Origin: Phoebastria nigripes | Lineage: Eukaryota; Chordata; Aves; Procellariiformes; Diomedeidae | Reading direction: 5' to 3' | Length of the DNA: 64,000 nucleotides | Assembly (NCBI GenBank): GCA_035582835.1 | Contig: JAYKAV010000311.1 | Location: forward strand, 1,884,067-1,948,066 | Shown: piece after piece, positions 48,325-62,200 of the stretch | How the letters are laid out: each line of letters opens with the position of its first letter | Position numbering within the stretch: the stretch's first letter is position 1 | The notes under the pieces: generated by a model | What the model saw: only the letters and a program-made list of their open reading frames with translations | What the model was told of the DNA's origin: nothing | Database searches by the model: none | Translations under genes and position numbers: made by a program

Positions 48325-48440
48325 CCAGTGGGAAACCATGAGAAAGGCTGACTCAATAGCTATTTTTAAGAAAGGTGACAGGTGTGAGCTGGTTACCATA
48401 GGCCACTCCGTCGTCCTCCCTTCCAGGTACTGTAAGACAC
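48325..48440 (+). mobile_element. CR1-like LINE ORF2 scrap
   Basis: The + strand encodes ADSIAIFKKGDR, similar to the FKKG motif of CR1-type reverse transcriptases. In a shifted frame, DNA matching the following ACAGGCC…CTC…CCAGGTA block continues (GGTTACCATAGGCCACTCC, then CTTCCAGGTACTGTAAG). It is frame-shifted and about 115 bp long, so it is a dead remnant of an old LINE. Confidence is limited because the match is by eye to a remembered family motif. Confidence 0.45.
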
Positions 48441-51390
48441 TTGCACCAGGAATGAAATGGCTGGCTATTTTGAGAAGGGGGACTCTGAAGCTGATTTCAA
48501 CTTGAGCTCTTCTTTTAAGGCTGTAAAGAAAACGTCCTGTAAGGGACCAGTGAATGAAAACAGACAAACATGTGGTACAGTATGTTAACTACATCAGCTG
48601 AAAGCAGGATACAGGACGTGCGAAGCACATGGAAAATCCCACAGATCTGACCAAGAGGACCTTAATTTTCTTACTGTCATAAGGAAGAAAGAATATCCTC
48701 CAGTGTTTCAAAATTTTCCCAGTGCACATTGGCCTTTTATCCAGGTCCCACTGAAGCATTTCCACATATGAATATTATAAGTTAATGTCATTGCATTAGT
48801 GATTGTTCTTCATTGTAGCCTAAATCACTGTGCTATGAATGATTGACTTATGACTTGTACTATGAGCATCTGTATATCGTTGAGTTACTGATGAATTGTC
48901 ACTGTATCCCCTAAAAAAGTATTTTGTTGTTTTATACTTTGACTTTTCATGTGAGAGAGGAAGGATTGCCTTTTAATGACAAAAGGCTCAGATAAGATTC
49001 AGTTTTTCCATGGGTGAATGGATTTAGGTGGTGAAGGCTTTTAGAAGAAATCCTAGATGTTTGAATCCAACACTTGCGACTACCAACAGCAACTGGCAGA
49101 GAAGTTACACACAGAGCAGGGTAAGGTGGGTAATGTCTCCTCTTGGTACTAAGTAGCAGAACAAGCTGGGCGCTTGAGGGGGTATGGTCTGACTAGGGAG
49201 GGTTCAGGAAAACTACAGCTGGGTCTCCGACTACTGCATTTCACTTCAGGTTCAAATGAATCTCATACTCCAAAAAAAGTCTTACCTGAAATTGCTGACT
49301 AAATTTTGTTTTCAATTTGAAACTCTAGGAAACCACTTTCGTGGAAATCTATTTGTATACACCAGAAGCAGTAAATTCTTTCCAGTTCACTGGAGATTTT
49401 GCCCAGGTGATGTGAACTCAGATTTACAGCTGTGACATTTCTGCATGTTTGCCCCTGCCGGAAAGCTTGGCTTAGCTCTTCTGGACACCCCATTCGTGCC
49501 CTACGACTCCCACCAAAGCAGAGCATTCTTCCAAGGGCTTGCCTGCAGAGCTGGGCTGTTTCCTGCTAATGTTATATGGGTGTAAGTTGCCCCTGAAGTA
49601 AATTGCCCTGCCCATTTCAGCCTCCGAGCTGAGTATCCCTAGAGAGCACTCTGCTCCCCCTCCATGGCTCTGCTCACAGCAGTGCTTACTCTGCGCTTCC
49701 CTTAAACAGGCAAGAGAACAACAGGTGCAGCAGCAAGAGGGCATCTGTCCCGTTTTTTTTCTGCTGGGTTTTTCGGTTATTATAAAGTACTTATTAATAA
49801 CATAAGACTGTTGTTGGTTTTTACACTTGATTTCCAAAAGATGATTTGTAATATGGTGCGGGTGATCTAGCCCTGTGCACGTACTGAGAGGGGCTGGAAC
49901 TATTTGTTTCAGGTTACACAAATACTTTGCTTGAGCAGAACCAAAGCAACATTTTGGCTTGTCTGCTGAACCAAAAAAGAAAAAGAAAAGAAGAAAAAGA
50001 AAAAGAAAAAATCTATTCTACACATAAGCCTAACCCCAATGCCAGGTAGTTTCTATCGGAAATTGTTCGCAGGGCTCCTTCCTCGTGTAGGATCTTTCTG
50101 TGCATCCCCAACTGCAGTCCTACCATAGTCTTCCAGGAAACACCGTGACAGAAGGACCCGCAAGACCTTAGACCTCCGCACCAGAAATGGCTCTCAGCCT
50201 GATGCCGTGTGTTTATTATAGTAAGCTATGACATTGACCTCAGGGGGACAAGGGCTTGGCTCCTGGCTATTAAAATTACCACTGATCTCTGTCTAAATAG
50301 CTGCTGCATTTACAGCTAGGCAGAAGATTTTAACAGCCACAGAACAATTGAAGGGAGAATTCATAGTAACATTTAAAGAAAAATTGTCATTTCTTTTTTT
50401 GAGAGCAGTAAGATATTAAAATTCAGCCTTTGCTCACTTCCATTGTAATGGTATCTGAGTTGTTTTCAGACTTTTCCAAGTTTCAAATAATAGTACTTCC
50501 TCCCCCTCAAACCTTGTATTTCTCAAACTCTAAGTATTGTAACACCCTGCAAGGCAAACATTGTGTTCAGTTCTCTTCCCCTCTCTCACTCAGGCCTTTT
50601 TCTCTTCCCTAAGGAAACAGCAACACAAGTGACATTCACGCCTTGTTTTCTCTACCTATATTTCTATCTCCAAAGGAAATGATATGATGCATTTAAATGG
50701 CTGATAGAGATCTTAAAGCTTGGCCTGTAGCTTAGGAAAGCTTTCTCCTCCCACTTTTGTAAATGCTACTTTCTTTCTGTTTCTTTTAAAGGAGCTTTAA
50801 CCGCCAGGAAACTCCTTCAAGAGGGGGCCTACCATTTTCTGAGAAAGTTCAAGCAGTTTTCAGGCTTAGGATCTACTGGACATGACTGTTGCAGAGTATT
50901 TCTGTGATACCATAGAGCGCTGTTTAGCAGAAAATACAGAACTGAGCAATACATATGTATAAGTATATTTTTTGCTGTGGAAGGCTCAGCCCATGGGCTG
51001 GACGCTGTTTTCCCTTGAGCCCACTGCAGGCAGCAGGGCTTGNTGCTCCCACTCCGCAGTCCCACATCTCCATGCTGCGGTGATTGCAGAAAGGATGGCA
51101 TTTTTCCCTCTTCCTTTGAATTCGCCCGGCCTTGGGGGTTTAAGTGAGACCATTAGTGTTATTGAACTTAGCATTTGGTGGTTTATATATGATAAAGGGC
51201 TTATTACACAGTGATCCCTGTATGTTTAGGTCAGCTGTGGCAATCAATCAGTGGACACTTTGCCTTTGACAGCACATGCTTCCATAAAAAAAATTCTCTG
51301 GCAGAGCCCTGTTAGCTAGTAATGACAGAGTAACCTCTGTCAAGTAATATACTTGATAAATTTTGCATGTGCTGTTGACTGACAGAAGCT
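48441..51390. other. Unique DNA, no gene recognised
   Basis: Ordinary AT-rich sequence. A 149-codon minus-strand open frame at 49472-49921 has no recognisable domain. A purine tract lies at 49973-50011. Confidence 0.45.
49973..50011. repeat. (AAAAAG)n-like polypurine tract
   Basis: 39 uninterrupted purines on the + strand, mostly A4-6G units. Simple repeat, possibly a relic A-rich tail. Confidence 0.85.
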
Positions 51391-51399
51391 CTGGCTTCC

Positions 51400-52200
51400 T
51401 GTCTGACCAGCATACGTGGGCTTCAAAGAGCACAGAAACCCCTTTCTTCTCCCCAAAAGGAGCGCCTGAAATCCACGCCGGTAGAGTCAGACCTGCCTCT
51501 GAGGGGGGAATAAAACAATGCTGCACAAGGGAGAGCTGCTTTTATGCCTTTACAAAGCTAAACTTGCTCTTTCCCCTTTCCTTGCCTTTCCCTGTCACTC
51601 ACAATTACCCAAGACTTGCCGGTTTTGCATGCTCGGCCGTGTAAAACACCCGCCTGGGCGAGCAGTCTGGGGTGAAGGGGGTAAGTCTCCCTCCCGGTCC
51701 AGCTGGCCCGGGCTGCCTATCTCTGGGATCGGGAGGGCTGCGGCGGTCGCCCTTTGTTTAGTCTGGGCGGAGGCGGTAATTGTCTGCAGCTGCGTCTCCT
51801 GCTTCCTCGCTTGCCTTGGGTAGCTCGGAAGGTACAGCCGCAGCGCAGCGGGTCCACAAGGGCATCCCAGGTTTTTCTAGCACCCTGATGCTCACCGGTG
51901 TTTCAGTATGGTCTGGCAGCTGGCAGCAAGCCTGGGTGGCTGGGGCCACACCCGGCAAGCCCAGCTTGCTGCTGCTGGCAATACAGGTAGCTTAGGTGGG
52001 CCTTGGCCACGGCAAAGGCACCTTCACCATACAGACACCATCGACGTTGTGATATTGTCGGGTAAGAGGTCTGCTAGGCTCGTTGCTTGAAATGCCCTGA
52101 CCACAGGCAGAGAGGCACAAGGGGATTTCTAGCCAGCCTTGTTCCTGGTGTCTTCTCACCATCACGTCCAGGCCGGGGAGCACGGCAGGCATTAACCCTT
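51400..52200. other. GC-rich patch with a small CpG cluster
   Basis: GC rises across this stretch. Between about 51620 and 51860 I count roughly 18 CpGs in 240 bases, far above the surroundings. Sequence of this kind often marks a promoter or a conserved element. Open frames here are short, overlap on both strands and lack domains. No TATA box, initiator or exon that I can defend is visible. Confidence 0.3.
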
Positions 52201-52379
52201 CCTTCTGTTGGCTGTTCTTTCAATGCCAGTTTGCATTTCACCATAGATACTGATGGCTGTCTTTAGCAGGTTATGAAAAATTAAATTTCCATGTGGCCAA
52301 GCAGAGCTTGCATGAAGGAGGCTTAAACCCGCTTGCTCCCTCATTAGCCACGTGTATCTGTTTGTTTTGGAGAGAAGGG

Positions 52380-52800
52380 GATTTCATCATTTGCTTCCAC
52401 AGGGGCACAATCTGATTATGTGGGATTAAGCCTGAAAACTACCCTAATCCTAAATGCAGCAACAGATAAAGACTGTCAAGTGAGTGTGTGATCTCAGCTC
52501 CCGCACTTGGCTGTATGGGGCAGACCCGCGAGGCAGGAGCCTGCAGCGGCACCCCACTGTCAACTACCGTATGGACTAATTGGAGTGTAATTTAAAGGGA
52601 TTCCAAAGCCCACTTGTCAACAGGTGTTCTTTAGGGTATACTAATCAAAACAATCCTATTTATGGAAAATATTGTTTAAAACCAATATGTAGGCTGCAAT
52701 AATAAAGTGACACAGTTTCGCAGCAATTGCAACATCACTCGGTGAAAGCTGGCCAGAATGAGAAAATAGAAACCTGGACCCCAATTGCACCTGTACTCTT
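52380..52800. promoter_or_regulatory. Candidate enhancer-like motif cluster
   Basis: An inverted pair of bicoid-class homeodomain sites is present: GGATTA at 52423-52428 and TAATCC at 52445-52450. Downstream are CACTTG (52611-52616) and CAGGTG (52621-52626), separated by 4 bases, then CACCTG at 52788-52793. The stretch lacks transposon landmarks. The motifs are seen; binding by OTX/PITX- or ZEB/SNAI-type factors, and any enhancer role, are inferred. Confidence 0.3.
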
Positions 52801-52829
52801 GTGTTCAAACTGTTCCATTTAGAAAAGAC

Positions 52830-55800
52830 AGCATTTTTTGCCTCTAAAATGCTCCTTTAGTTTTCATATAGGTATCTGCTAACAGCAGCAGGAGTTCCTC
52901 TGGGACTACCAAAGCCAAATGTGTACTGAAATAGAGTCTAAAAGACTATCTAATTGTGAGTTTTCTATGTCTATGTTTTTTATTTATTATAAGCATACTT
53001 CAGGCTTTCAAGCAGAATGCAAAATGATGACACAGACAGTTAAATAATACTCATCATCCAGCTGTCATTCATTTGTAAAGGACCACTACAGAACTTATGA
53101 TATAATAAATCTTCAAAATATATTCCTTCTCTCTTTCTCTCCAGCTTAAAATTGGAAATCATATCAGAGAAGTTGCATGTGGAGATTTTAATTATGAACT
53201 GAAAAGAATATCTCCACAATGAATAACCATAATGAAAAGTGCTAAACTTTGGAAATGTAAACAATAGAGCAATTCAAACCAGCTTTAAAACTTCTGAGTT
53301 GCAGAAGATTTAAAGATGAATATTTCTTCTGGTGGGATATAGAAATCTTGATGAGATCATTCTACATGGTGAAGTATGTGGTTGCACAGAAATAGTGCTT
53401 CATTTATTCACAATGGGAAACATCATTTTCATTCAGGAAATTTAAAAATGATCATTTCAAAAATATGTGTTTGAGGAATACATTCATAGTAATTTCTGAT
53501 GGAGACAGATCTTCTGAAAGGCCAATTTCCATCATTTTCCCTGCTACGTAAAATGTTGAGTGTGTACATATGATGATTAATGAAGCACATTCCATCTAAC
53601 TATTCATTTTGTGGAGCTTGAAAGAGTGAGGAAGGATTCTTGTAGGTGAACTTAAACTTTCACATAAAATATAGGCTTGGGGATAAAATTCTGGCTTTTC
53701 TAAAAGAAGTATCACTAGCATGAATATTTCACCCCCTGTAATTAAGTTTACTGTTGAGTACATGCCTATTCTCTCTCCTGCTGCATTTAACATTTTACAG
53801 AAGAAATTCAATTCACTACCAAGGTATTCTCTGGTCTAAACAGTCTTAAGCAACATTTTGAGAGAGTTATAAACTGTTGTTCCCCATCTTCAGTCTGCAA
53901 ATGTGGTTGGAATAGAGTTTTAAGCAGGATGAAGGATTAAACAAACAAAAAATAATGAAAAGTCAAAATATGCACACTGTGCAAAAGCATGGTCGAATAC
54001 ATTTTGCCTTGTGTAAACTTCACCCAGTCTATGTGGGTTTTAACATATTTCCATGACTTTAAATAAGAAAACATCTTAAAGCACAGCCCATGGGAAACCC
54101 AAGCTTGATTAGTTTTACCTTTTACTACAGCCTGCAGAGTGTAAAACACAGCACATCAGAATTGAATTTGTCATCTCCAGACCTCACAGGAATTTTAGGA
54201 ACTAAATAGTTAGGAAGCATCCTGGTACTTCTCTTTGCTTTAATCATAGTAGAAGTTTCAATTTAAACATTCAGGAAATCTCCCTTATTTAAAGCAATCA
54301 ACTCATTGCTGACAGGGTCTGGCTTTACTGTGTTTAATTTTTTGGCATCATGCAAAACTTGATTGGTTACAGCCAGTGCGTGAACAGGTCCTCTCCCTCC
54401 CCCTCCTCCCCAGAAAACGTAAAAAAATCCCTAGATCTTTGCTGTATCATTCTCAGCCCTACACATCCTAGTATGTGTGCAAACCAATGGGATATTAGTA
54501 CAAAACCCCAAATGGAAAATGTACATAATAACTAATATAGCCAAGGAAAACCTTCTTGCCAAATAGCTCTTCTACATCTTTCAGCTGCAAAAGCTTAGAA
54601 TCCAATTTTTGGTCCAGTTATTAAACTTTTTTGACCCTTATTTTGACTGTGCCTCTTCTTGTCTGGTTAGTTGTAGATTCACAACACATTTCTAAGATTG
54701 CAGCCTACTCTGGATGAAGGAAGAAAGCACTCGCCTTCCCTGCATCTTTGAGCTGTGGTGTCGGTATTCACATAAATTAGGTTGCACTCTCGGAGAAGGA
54801 ACCTCTGGTGAGCCCTGAGGTTGGCTGTCAGGTCTAACATTTTAGGATAAGCACTGATGATTGACCACAAAGTAAGATGTGTAACTCCTGATTAAAAACT
54901 GTTGGTAGGTTGGACCATAAGTAGATTATAGTATGGCTTCCATGCTTACTTCAGCTGATAAAGTATCTACAGTCAGATCTGACATGGAAACCATATTATT
55001 TTAGGAATCCAGAGAGATGATGCCTTGGACCAGTCTCCTCCGACTCTGAATTGCACTTACAAGACCCAAGTCTGTGAACGTGAGTCCATCACAGCTCGGG
55101 TGAGCACAGGCCGGAAGAGCTCATGCTCAGGGTCAGGGAAGGATGCCCTAAGCCAGATAGGTTTGAAGAACACCAAGCAGTAAAACAAGTTTGAGCTATC
55201 TTCCTTGCATATTTTCCCACAGGACAGACCAAAAGGTAATGCTGCAACACACAGCTATTCCTAAAGCTGCAGATCAGTGCAGTCCGCACAAAACCTCTGC
55301 TCACAGATCAAACAACTTTCAGCAGTTCCTTTCCCATGCTCTGCTCGTCTGCCCGCTTTCCCCTGCTGTCCATCTACAGCCTCCTGACCCACACGTTCAC
55401 AGAATACAGTCAAAGAGGGTTTTGTCCTGCTCTTCCTCTGCCCTGTGACTGTGCCTGCACCTGCACTCACATGGCAGCACGTGGTCAAAGGTTGCCCACG
55501 AACCTTTGTGCGCTGCTGTTTGGAGGGGCAAGTTCAACACCTTGGATGGGAAACCACTGAGCTGCGGCCCACCAAACTATGGCAGTTCCATTTTTCCTCT
55601 TTCCTTCATGATGCTTTTACTTTTAACAAGAATAAGGATTTTTTTTCTTTTCAGCCAACGTCCACCCTGTGTTTTTTTTTCCAGCACAACAAGGTGTTGA
55701 ATCCCACAGAGAGCCAAAGAGTGGTAAGCACACAGCGGTCCTGCTCGCAGCAACCGTACGATGCTTCTATGCCACTTCTTCCTTGCTGAGTTTTACTCAG

Positions 55801-58800
55801 GTGGCAACAAGGTTCAGGTGAGATGGCAACTCTTTCTTTTTTGGGGTAGGGAGGGATAATTAAACAGTTTTATTTTGTGTCAAAATGCGTGTTTGTTTTT
55901 TTCACTCATCTTAGTCTGTTTTTATGTGGCTTCCCTGAAGCTGTCTAGATAGTTGGGAAGTACTCTGGGGAGGGAGAGAAGGTGCTGGGGAAGAGGCTAG
56001 GGTAGAAGCATGCTGGTTTTCTGAAGGATACTTCTTCAATTTTATCCAGCTAACACTAAGTAGAAGTGGTCATATTAAGTACTCGGTATTTACAGATAAG
56101 TATTTCACTGGATGATGCTTGTACCAATAAAAAAGTACACATTTTCAGATTCATATACAGTTTCTAGTATTTGCAGAGTCTATAAAAACTCTGTCTCTGA
56201 CTTGCCTCCTTCTCATCTGTGAGCATACTTACCTCAGAAAGCTTAATGAGTAATAATGCTGGAGTCTCCATTAGAAAGCGATTTCTCCATCTTTCTAAAC
56301 ATTTATGGACACTTTGAGACCCAATTTACTCCAGCAAGCTGTTGCAGTTCCCACAAGTACTTCTGCAATATAGATTTTTTAAAAAAACGTATTTTGTTAT
56401 ACTTTCCCTCAAGTTCATCCAGAGATCTAGATCCAAATGCAAAACCTAGGACCAGGAACATGGAAGGTATTTGTCTAACTCTTTGAAAGACTTAAACTTA
56501 TATCTGTATCTCTGAAAGCCATGGAAACTTTCTTCTTCTACAGCCAGGAAATTTCTCACCTTTTAGTTGTACTGGGATTGTTACAAGTGCTACAACTTAT
56601 AAATGAATCAACATAATTACAGGTACCAAAGTCAACATGATAAAATATCCATAAAATGCATAAATATTGGTAACTTACGCAAATGATAAGACTGTAAACA
56701 CTAAATCAGGAAAAGTTTTCACCATATTAACTACTCAGGCTTATTTCTTTGGTACCACTTTCCCAGTTTGAAGTTGGACTGTCCTTGACACTGACTTGAA
56801 CGGGGGACCTGCACTTGTCAGATCACAACTAAGAAGGTAATGTGAACTAATCAGAACAGCCATTAGGCTTGTACTGAGGAGTTGACATTTCCTAACGTAA
56901 AACTGTGCTGCATTTCTCACTTTGCAGTAGTTCTGTAAGTCTTGCTTACAGCTGCAGTGGATTATTTCTTGAGGCCAAAGTCCCCATAGCTCACAGGCTA
57001 ACATTTCAGGTCAGCCTGGCTCCACTTGCAGAATTTAACTGCTGCGAATAAGCATCTCTCTTCTTCATTTTTTCCTCTTTTTTTTTTTCTTATGGTCACA
57101 TTCACAGATTCTCACCTTTTGCATTGTTTCTGTGCAAGCTCTTCAGCTTCTGTTTATACCACCCCAAATGCAAGTTAGCATAGTTCTCTGTTCCCTGTAT
57201 TGTCCCTGTCTTTCCATTTAGTGAAAGTTTATTAAACAGAACATTACAAATAACATCAGATCATCCTAGTCTCCTGCTACCTACTGGAGTGAGCATGGCT
57301 CAACACACGTAGAATGTACGAGTGGTATAAATCTTAGACTGTGCTTCCTCTCCTGCTACTTGGGACCAGGCTGTGAACTCACACATGACTTGTTCAAGTA
57401 CTTCTATTGTCTTGTGTGCCTCTTCTTCCCATAGGAGCTAGCTGAATTCAGCATTGGTTTGTTTAACTTGAATTAAACATTGGTTTGCTTAACTACTTTT
57501 CCCAACTGTTGGTGAAAAAGAAACCAGAGTTCCTCCTTCAAGGGCAAGGTTCATGCTTCAGGCTGGCATGAACACCTCAAAACCCAAGGGGAAGCAGAAG
57601 TTCTCAGCATGTACCTTGGCAAAGTAGGGCCGAGTAAAGAGCAAGACCAGTCTTGTGGAGAAGCGAGAAGACTTGCTGGTATTGCTTGTACGTACTCCAG
57701 TACGTATTTGACATAGATGAGTGTAAAAGAATTGCCTTACAAGTGGGATGGCAGGGACACTCCTGATGCATCAGAGGGTCTTGCAGCTTGCATGGGGTGT
57801 GAAAAACAGGGTCCTTGTTCTCTGCAGCCATACCCTTGCATGAAGGGCACAGACAGCATCTGTTTTCTTTATGAAGGGTCATCCATTATACCAGTACTTC
57901 ACAAAGCAAAATCTACCTGCAGACACTGTATTTCAGAGAAGACAAAAGAAGAAAAAAACAACATTCATGCAACTACTAAGACAGATCTGTGTCATGATCT
58001 TCACGTGGTTTAAATCAGCAGAGCAAATAACACAGCTAATGGTGTTAGGCTGATTCACGTGAATGAAGTCTAAGTCTGACCAATTGCATCTTGGCTGTGG
58101 TGCACCCAGATAAGACATCTAACATGTTATGCCTATCAGTTTCCCTCAGATGCTTAGCGCATGCCACTAATGCTGAAAAAATGGACATCCTGAGCGAGTA
58201 TCACTGCATTACTGTCTAGATGCATTTTTTTCTTTTAATAGTCACGAACAGGGAATGAGAAGCGGGGACCAATAGTAGATGGCTATATTTCCTGAGCAAA
58301 CATGGCTGGAGCTACTCAGTGCTTCTAGCTCAAGTTGTGTAGCTTGCTAAAGATCATTTAATTTTCCTATTAAGGCTTGATCCAAAGCTGAATGGAGTCA
58401 ATAGAAATATTTTTTAATTAACTTCAGAGCGTACTAATGAGACTGTTATGACATATGTCTTGGTAAGCACAACGAAGGAGCCCATCCACATTAGACAGCC
58501 ATCATGGAGCTATTGATGGAGAAAGCCTGTGCAATGACAGGCTCATGTTTGTCTCTGGAGATAAACTATGTACTAAACATCTTGGCAGAACATATATGAA
58601 AATTTTGGCCAGAGATAGATTCATGTCTATCAAAACGAAATTAGTATTATGTATCCTAAGTCCTCTCACACTTTTGGAGTGGAGATGAACCTCCTGCTTT
58701 ATGACTCTATTGACCAGTGTTACATAAAAAGTCCAAAATCAAGCACAGGATTAATTTGGGTTCCTGTTTCCAAAAGGCTTAGCCTCAATTTCTACATTCA

Positions 58801-59090
58801 ACAACTTAGTAGCTTGCTATTCTTTACTCTGCATCAGCAGTCTTTGGCTCTCTATCCTCTACAGGTAGTTGTGTTGAACTGAAAGGTGTGAATCTGATAG
58901 AATAAAACAAATCTAAGCAGAGGTTATAGACAGAATATGCATAGTACTAGGAATTAAGCCTCTATGGAATGCAGATTTACAGTGTGGTATTTCTATGAAG
59001 AAATATATCCATATTAAATAACTTGAGCTTTAGAAAAAGAAAGCTGGAGTCTTAATAAAAGCTAAAAAAACCCCTCACATTGTAAAGACG
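52830..59090. other. AT-rich unique DNA, no gene recognised
   Basis: No gene, structural RNA or young transposon is recognised. T runs occur near 55.64, 55.67 and 57.08 kb. The open frames (up to 114 codons) are overlapping and featureless. Confidence 0.5.
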
Positions 59091-59109
59091 GAAATCTCCC
59101 AACACGAAG

Positions 59110-59225
59110 GCTTATGGGATCAAATTCCAATGCTCTCAATAATTATTATATAAATCTGCATTAAATTCTCTGAAATCAATGGATTTGCTTTATTAGTATA
59201 ACTGGGGAAAAAAATTGGCCCACTG
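59110..59225. repeat. Ancient amniote palindromic repeat fragment
   Basis: GGGATCAAATTCC at the left and AAAAATTGGCCCACTGG at the right frame an internal CTGAAATCAATGGATTTGCT. This matches the layout of an old amniote repeat with GGGACCAAATTC…GAAGTCAATGG…AATTTGGCCCA. The ends are roughly inverted relative to each other. Heavily mutated, no coding capacity. Confidence 0.4.
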
Positions 59226-59229
59226 GATA

Positions 59230-62200
59230 ACTGATGTTAATGCACATCTATCCAGGCAATTTCAAGACAAAAGAAAGGTCTGAGAAATTAGATGCAATCT
59301 CTTGTAAGGATTAATATGCAAGAAGATTGATAGGTCCAAAATTCCAGCTCAGATATTGCATTTGGATTCCAGAATGATATCGAGAAATTTATTGCGAATA
59401 CTCAAGCTTTAAGAGAATATTGCCCTTAAAGATGTATAGAGAATAGTAAATAATATTTTTTAATTATTTTGTCCTATTCTTTGGTGTACAGAAAAAGATG
59501 TTTCACACATTAAATAGGCAACATCAAGACACCATACAAAACAATTGCAATCTACAATAAACCAGAAGGGAATGACAAAGTACAGAGAAAGCTGAAAAAG
59601 GGGTAACATGGGAAAGAGGTATATTAAAAAGATCACAACATAACTGAATGATGTTATGTCATTGGAAGGCCTACTGTAATACTTTTAGATTTTTTGGCCT
59701 TTTTTAAGTTTCCTTGAAAGAAAAATATATATGAATAAACTGATTTTTGTGAGTTATGTACTAAATATAATTAAAATAAAAATACAAAAATCCATTTTAA
59801 ACACAAAATAGACTAAAATACTATACATTTTTGTAGTTTTCATTTAAGCCTTAAGGATATCAGCAGTTTTTCTTTCTGTACATGGCTGAATGTGCATTTG
59901 CTTGCTGAGAGCAGAGAGAGATTAGAAATTCTTCTTGAATAGTAGACTTGACTACCTGTGGAATTTTTCTCAAAGTATTGAATCCCTGCTAGAATTAAAT
60001 TCAAAACCAAAACAAACTTTCTTTTTTCAGATGTGTATTTCTATATTTTCAGCCTGTTGTGGGACTGTAAAACCAATTTTCATAGGCCTTGTTCAAGTGA
60101 GTTGACCTTGTTGGAACTTCCCACTGACTTCAGGTGGTAGCACTCAACTCCTCCAAAATGCAGACTCTGAGGATCTTGCCTGAATTAAGCCATCTTCAAC
60201 AGTNGGGCATGCAAACTTCCTGTATAAAACCTTTATACAGAGACTTAAACTGGAGACTTTTAAATGGATTAAGTTAATGAGAAGAATCATCATCGGTGAC
60301 CGAGTTTCCCAATTCTCTTCAGTGCCAGCAGCAGTAAAAGAGGTCCTGAAATCCCAGGATACCAGAGACTGAAGGATTTCTGTAAGGAGCTGTAAAGCTA
60401 CTTGCTGAGAACCCCATCAGAAACAAAGAAAATGGCAGGTGGACAGAGAGGTTTGTGAGAGCAAGGCTGGGGTGGGCACTGCTTTGCAGACCCCGCTGGA
60501 CCGGGCACCCCGGTCTAGAGGACAAACCCAAAAAGGGCTGTGCCTGGGCCTCTGGGGAAGGCAATTCCCCAGAGATTAAACTTCCTCAAGGCATCTTTCC
60601 TGCCACTGCTTTGGCCATGAGAGCTGATCTGTATGGTTTAGCCTCCATGGTGAACTCAGAAAACAAAGAACCCAAAAGATGGGGGCACCTGAAAAACGTG
60701 GGTCATGTTCCTCTGACCTTTGCCCAAGAGGTCCATATACTAATAATTCACTTTGTAGTAAGACAATCTTTATTAAGGTCAAAATAACACTGGAAAAAAA
60801 ATATAAATCATTCTTAAACTGAAGAATAATGTCAAATGGGGGAATAAATATAAACTGACACATAAATTACAACCACAATATAAGTATAAAATCAGCAATA
60901 CAATGTGATTTATGAGAGTATAGCCTATGATCCCATGATTCAAGATGCCAGTAGGGCCAACAAACATATATAATTATAATAAAGCCAGGTTTTCCAGAGT
61001 GACCTCTCTGGAAAACATATTGTTATTATTAGGTTGCTAGTGCATTCACTGGATGTAAATTAATCTCTTCACTGTAGGTGTTGACAGTGGCAGTTCTGGA
61101 CATGACAAAACTTTATGATACCAGAGCATCAGCAGTCCCACCTGCAGGATTCATTCATTATTTATATGTTTGGGTTTTTTGACCAAGACAACTCCCAAAG
61201 ATGGTAACTTTTTGCTGTCTTAGTGTGGCCTTCCCCTTGTTATACAGCCTTTTCTTTTACCCCTTACTCAGTATTAATTACCTGCTCCTTTGCATGTCAT
61301 TAACTTGGCTTCTTCTGTGAGACAAAATTGCAGCCATGTTCAAAAGACATTTAGTCCTTCTTTTATTACTGGCTGGAGAGGTTACAGAGTCATCAGCTGA
61401 CTTCAAGGCAATGAAACAAAAAGCCCTGCTATTTTATTACAGTGAGACCTTATGTTATGTTTGAGAAGGGCTTCAGGGAAGACCTGTGCCAGCAGTCCTC
61501 TAAGGCAATGATGCAATTTATTGCTAGAAGGCTTCCTTTCACCAGGGCATGAACACTCAGCAAGGACTGCAGTTTAGCCTGTTCTGACAACCCAGCTCAC
61601 TGGGATGAGCATCCTCGGCTTGCCGGTGTTACGAAGATTAAGCAGGGGCTTGTGCAAAGGTGGGGGCTATGCGGACATCTCTTTGTGGCTCATTTTTATA
61701 GGTGAGGTTTGCAGGGGGGGATGATGAACCCAAATACAGATCAGTTGCACGGATGAGGCTGATATGCAATTTAGCCATCGTCGGCCTGAATCTCATATAT
61801 GCTAAAGGTTTTTTAAATTGCTCTGAATGCTTGCCCATTGCCGGCACGCAAAACTTCTCTGTGTACACGGCCCAGGGGATCAGTCATGTCACCAGCGTCA
61901 CACCAGTGTTACACAGAGGGCAAAGGAGACAAGAGAGTCTGCTGCAATCATTCAGGCAGGATGTCTTAAGTATTCCCCACCCTAACCTGAGAAGGTGGCA
62001 GTAGATACTCTCCCCCCTTGGCTTTCCAGACCCCTTCAGGTAGGTCAGAGATAATTTGGCATGGCTGGAGGAAAGACATGCACGCTGTGAAGCTGGCTTT
62101 CCCTCCCCTACTTAGATGCCCTGAAATGCATCCACATGCTTGTGGTGTCTCTTTGCTCCCTTGAACAGGAAGGANCTCTTGGGCTTGTGCTGGTGATTCC

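Noticed and set aside
49472..49921. 149-codon minus-strand frame
   Set aside because: No recognisable domain, no exon context, average composition; most likely chance.
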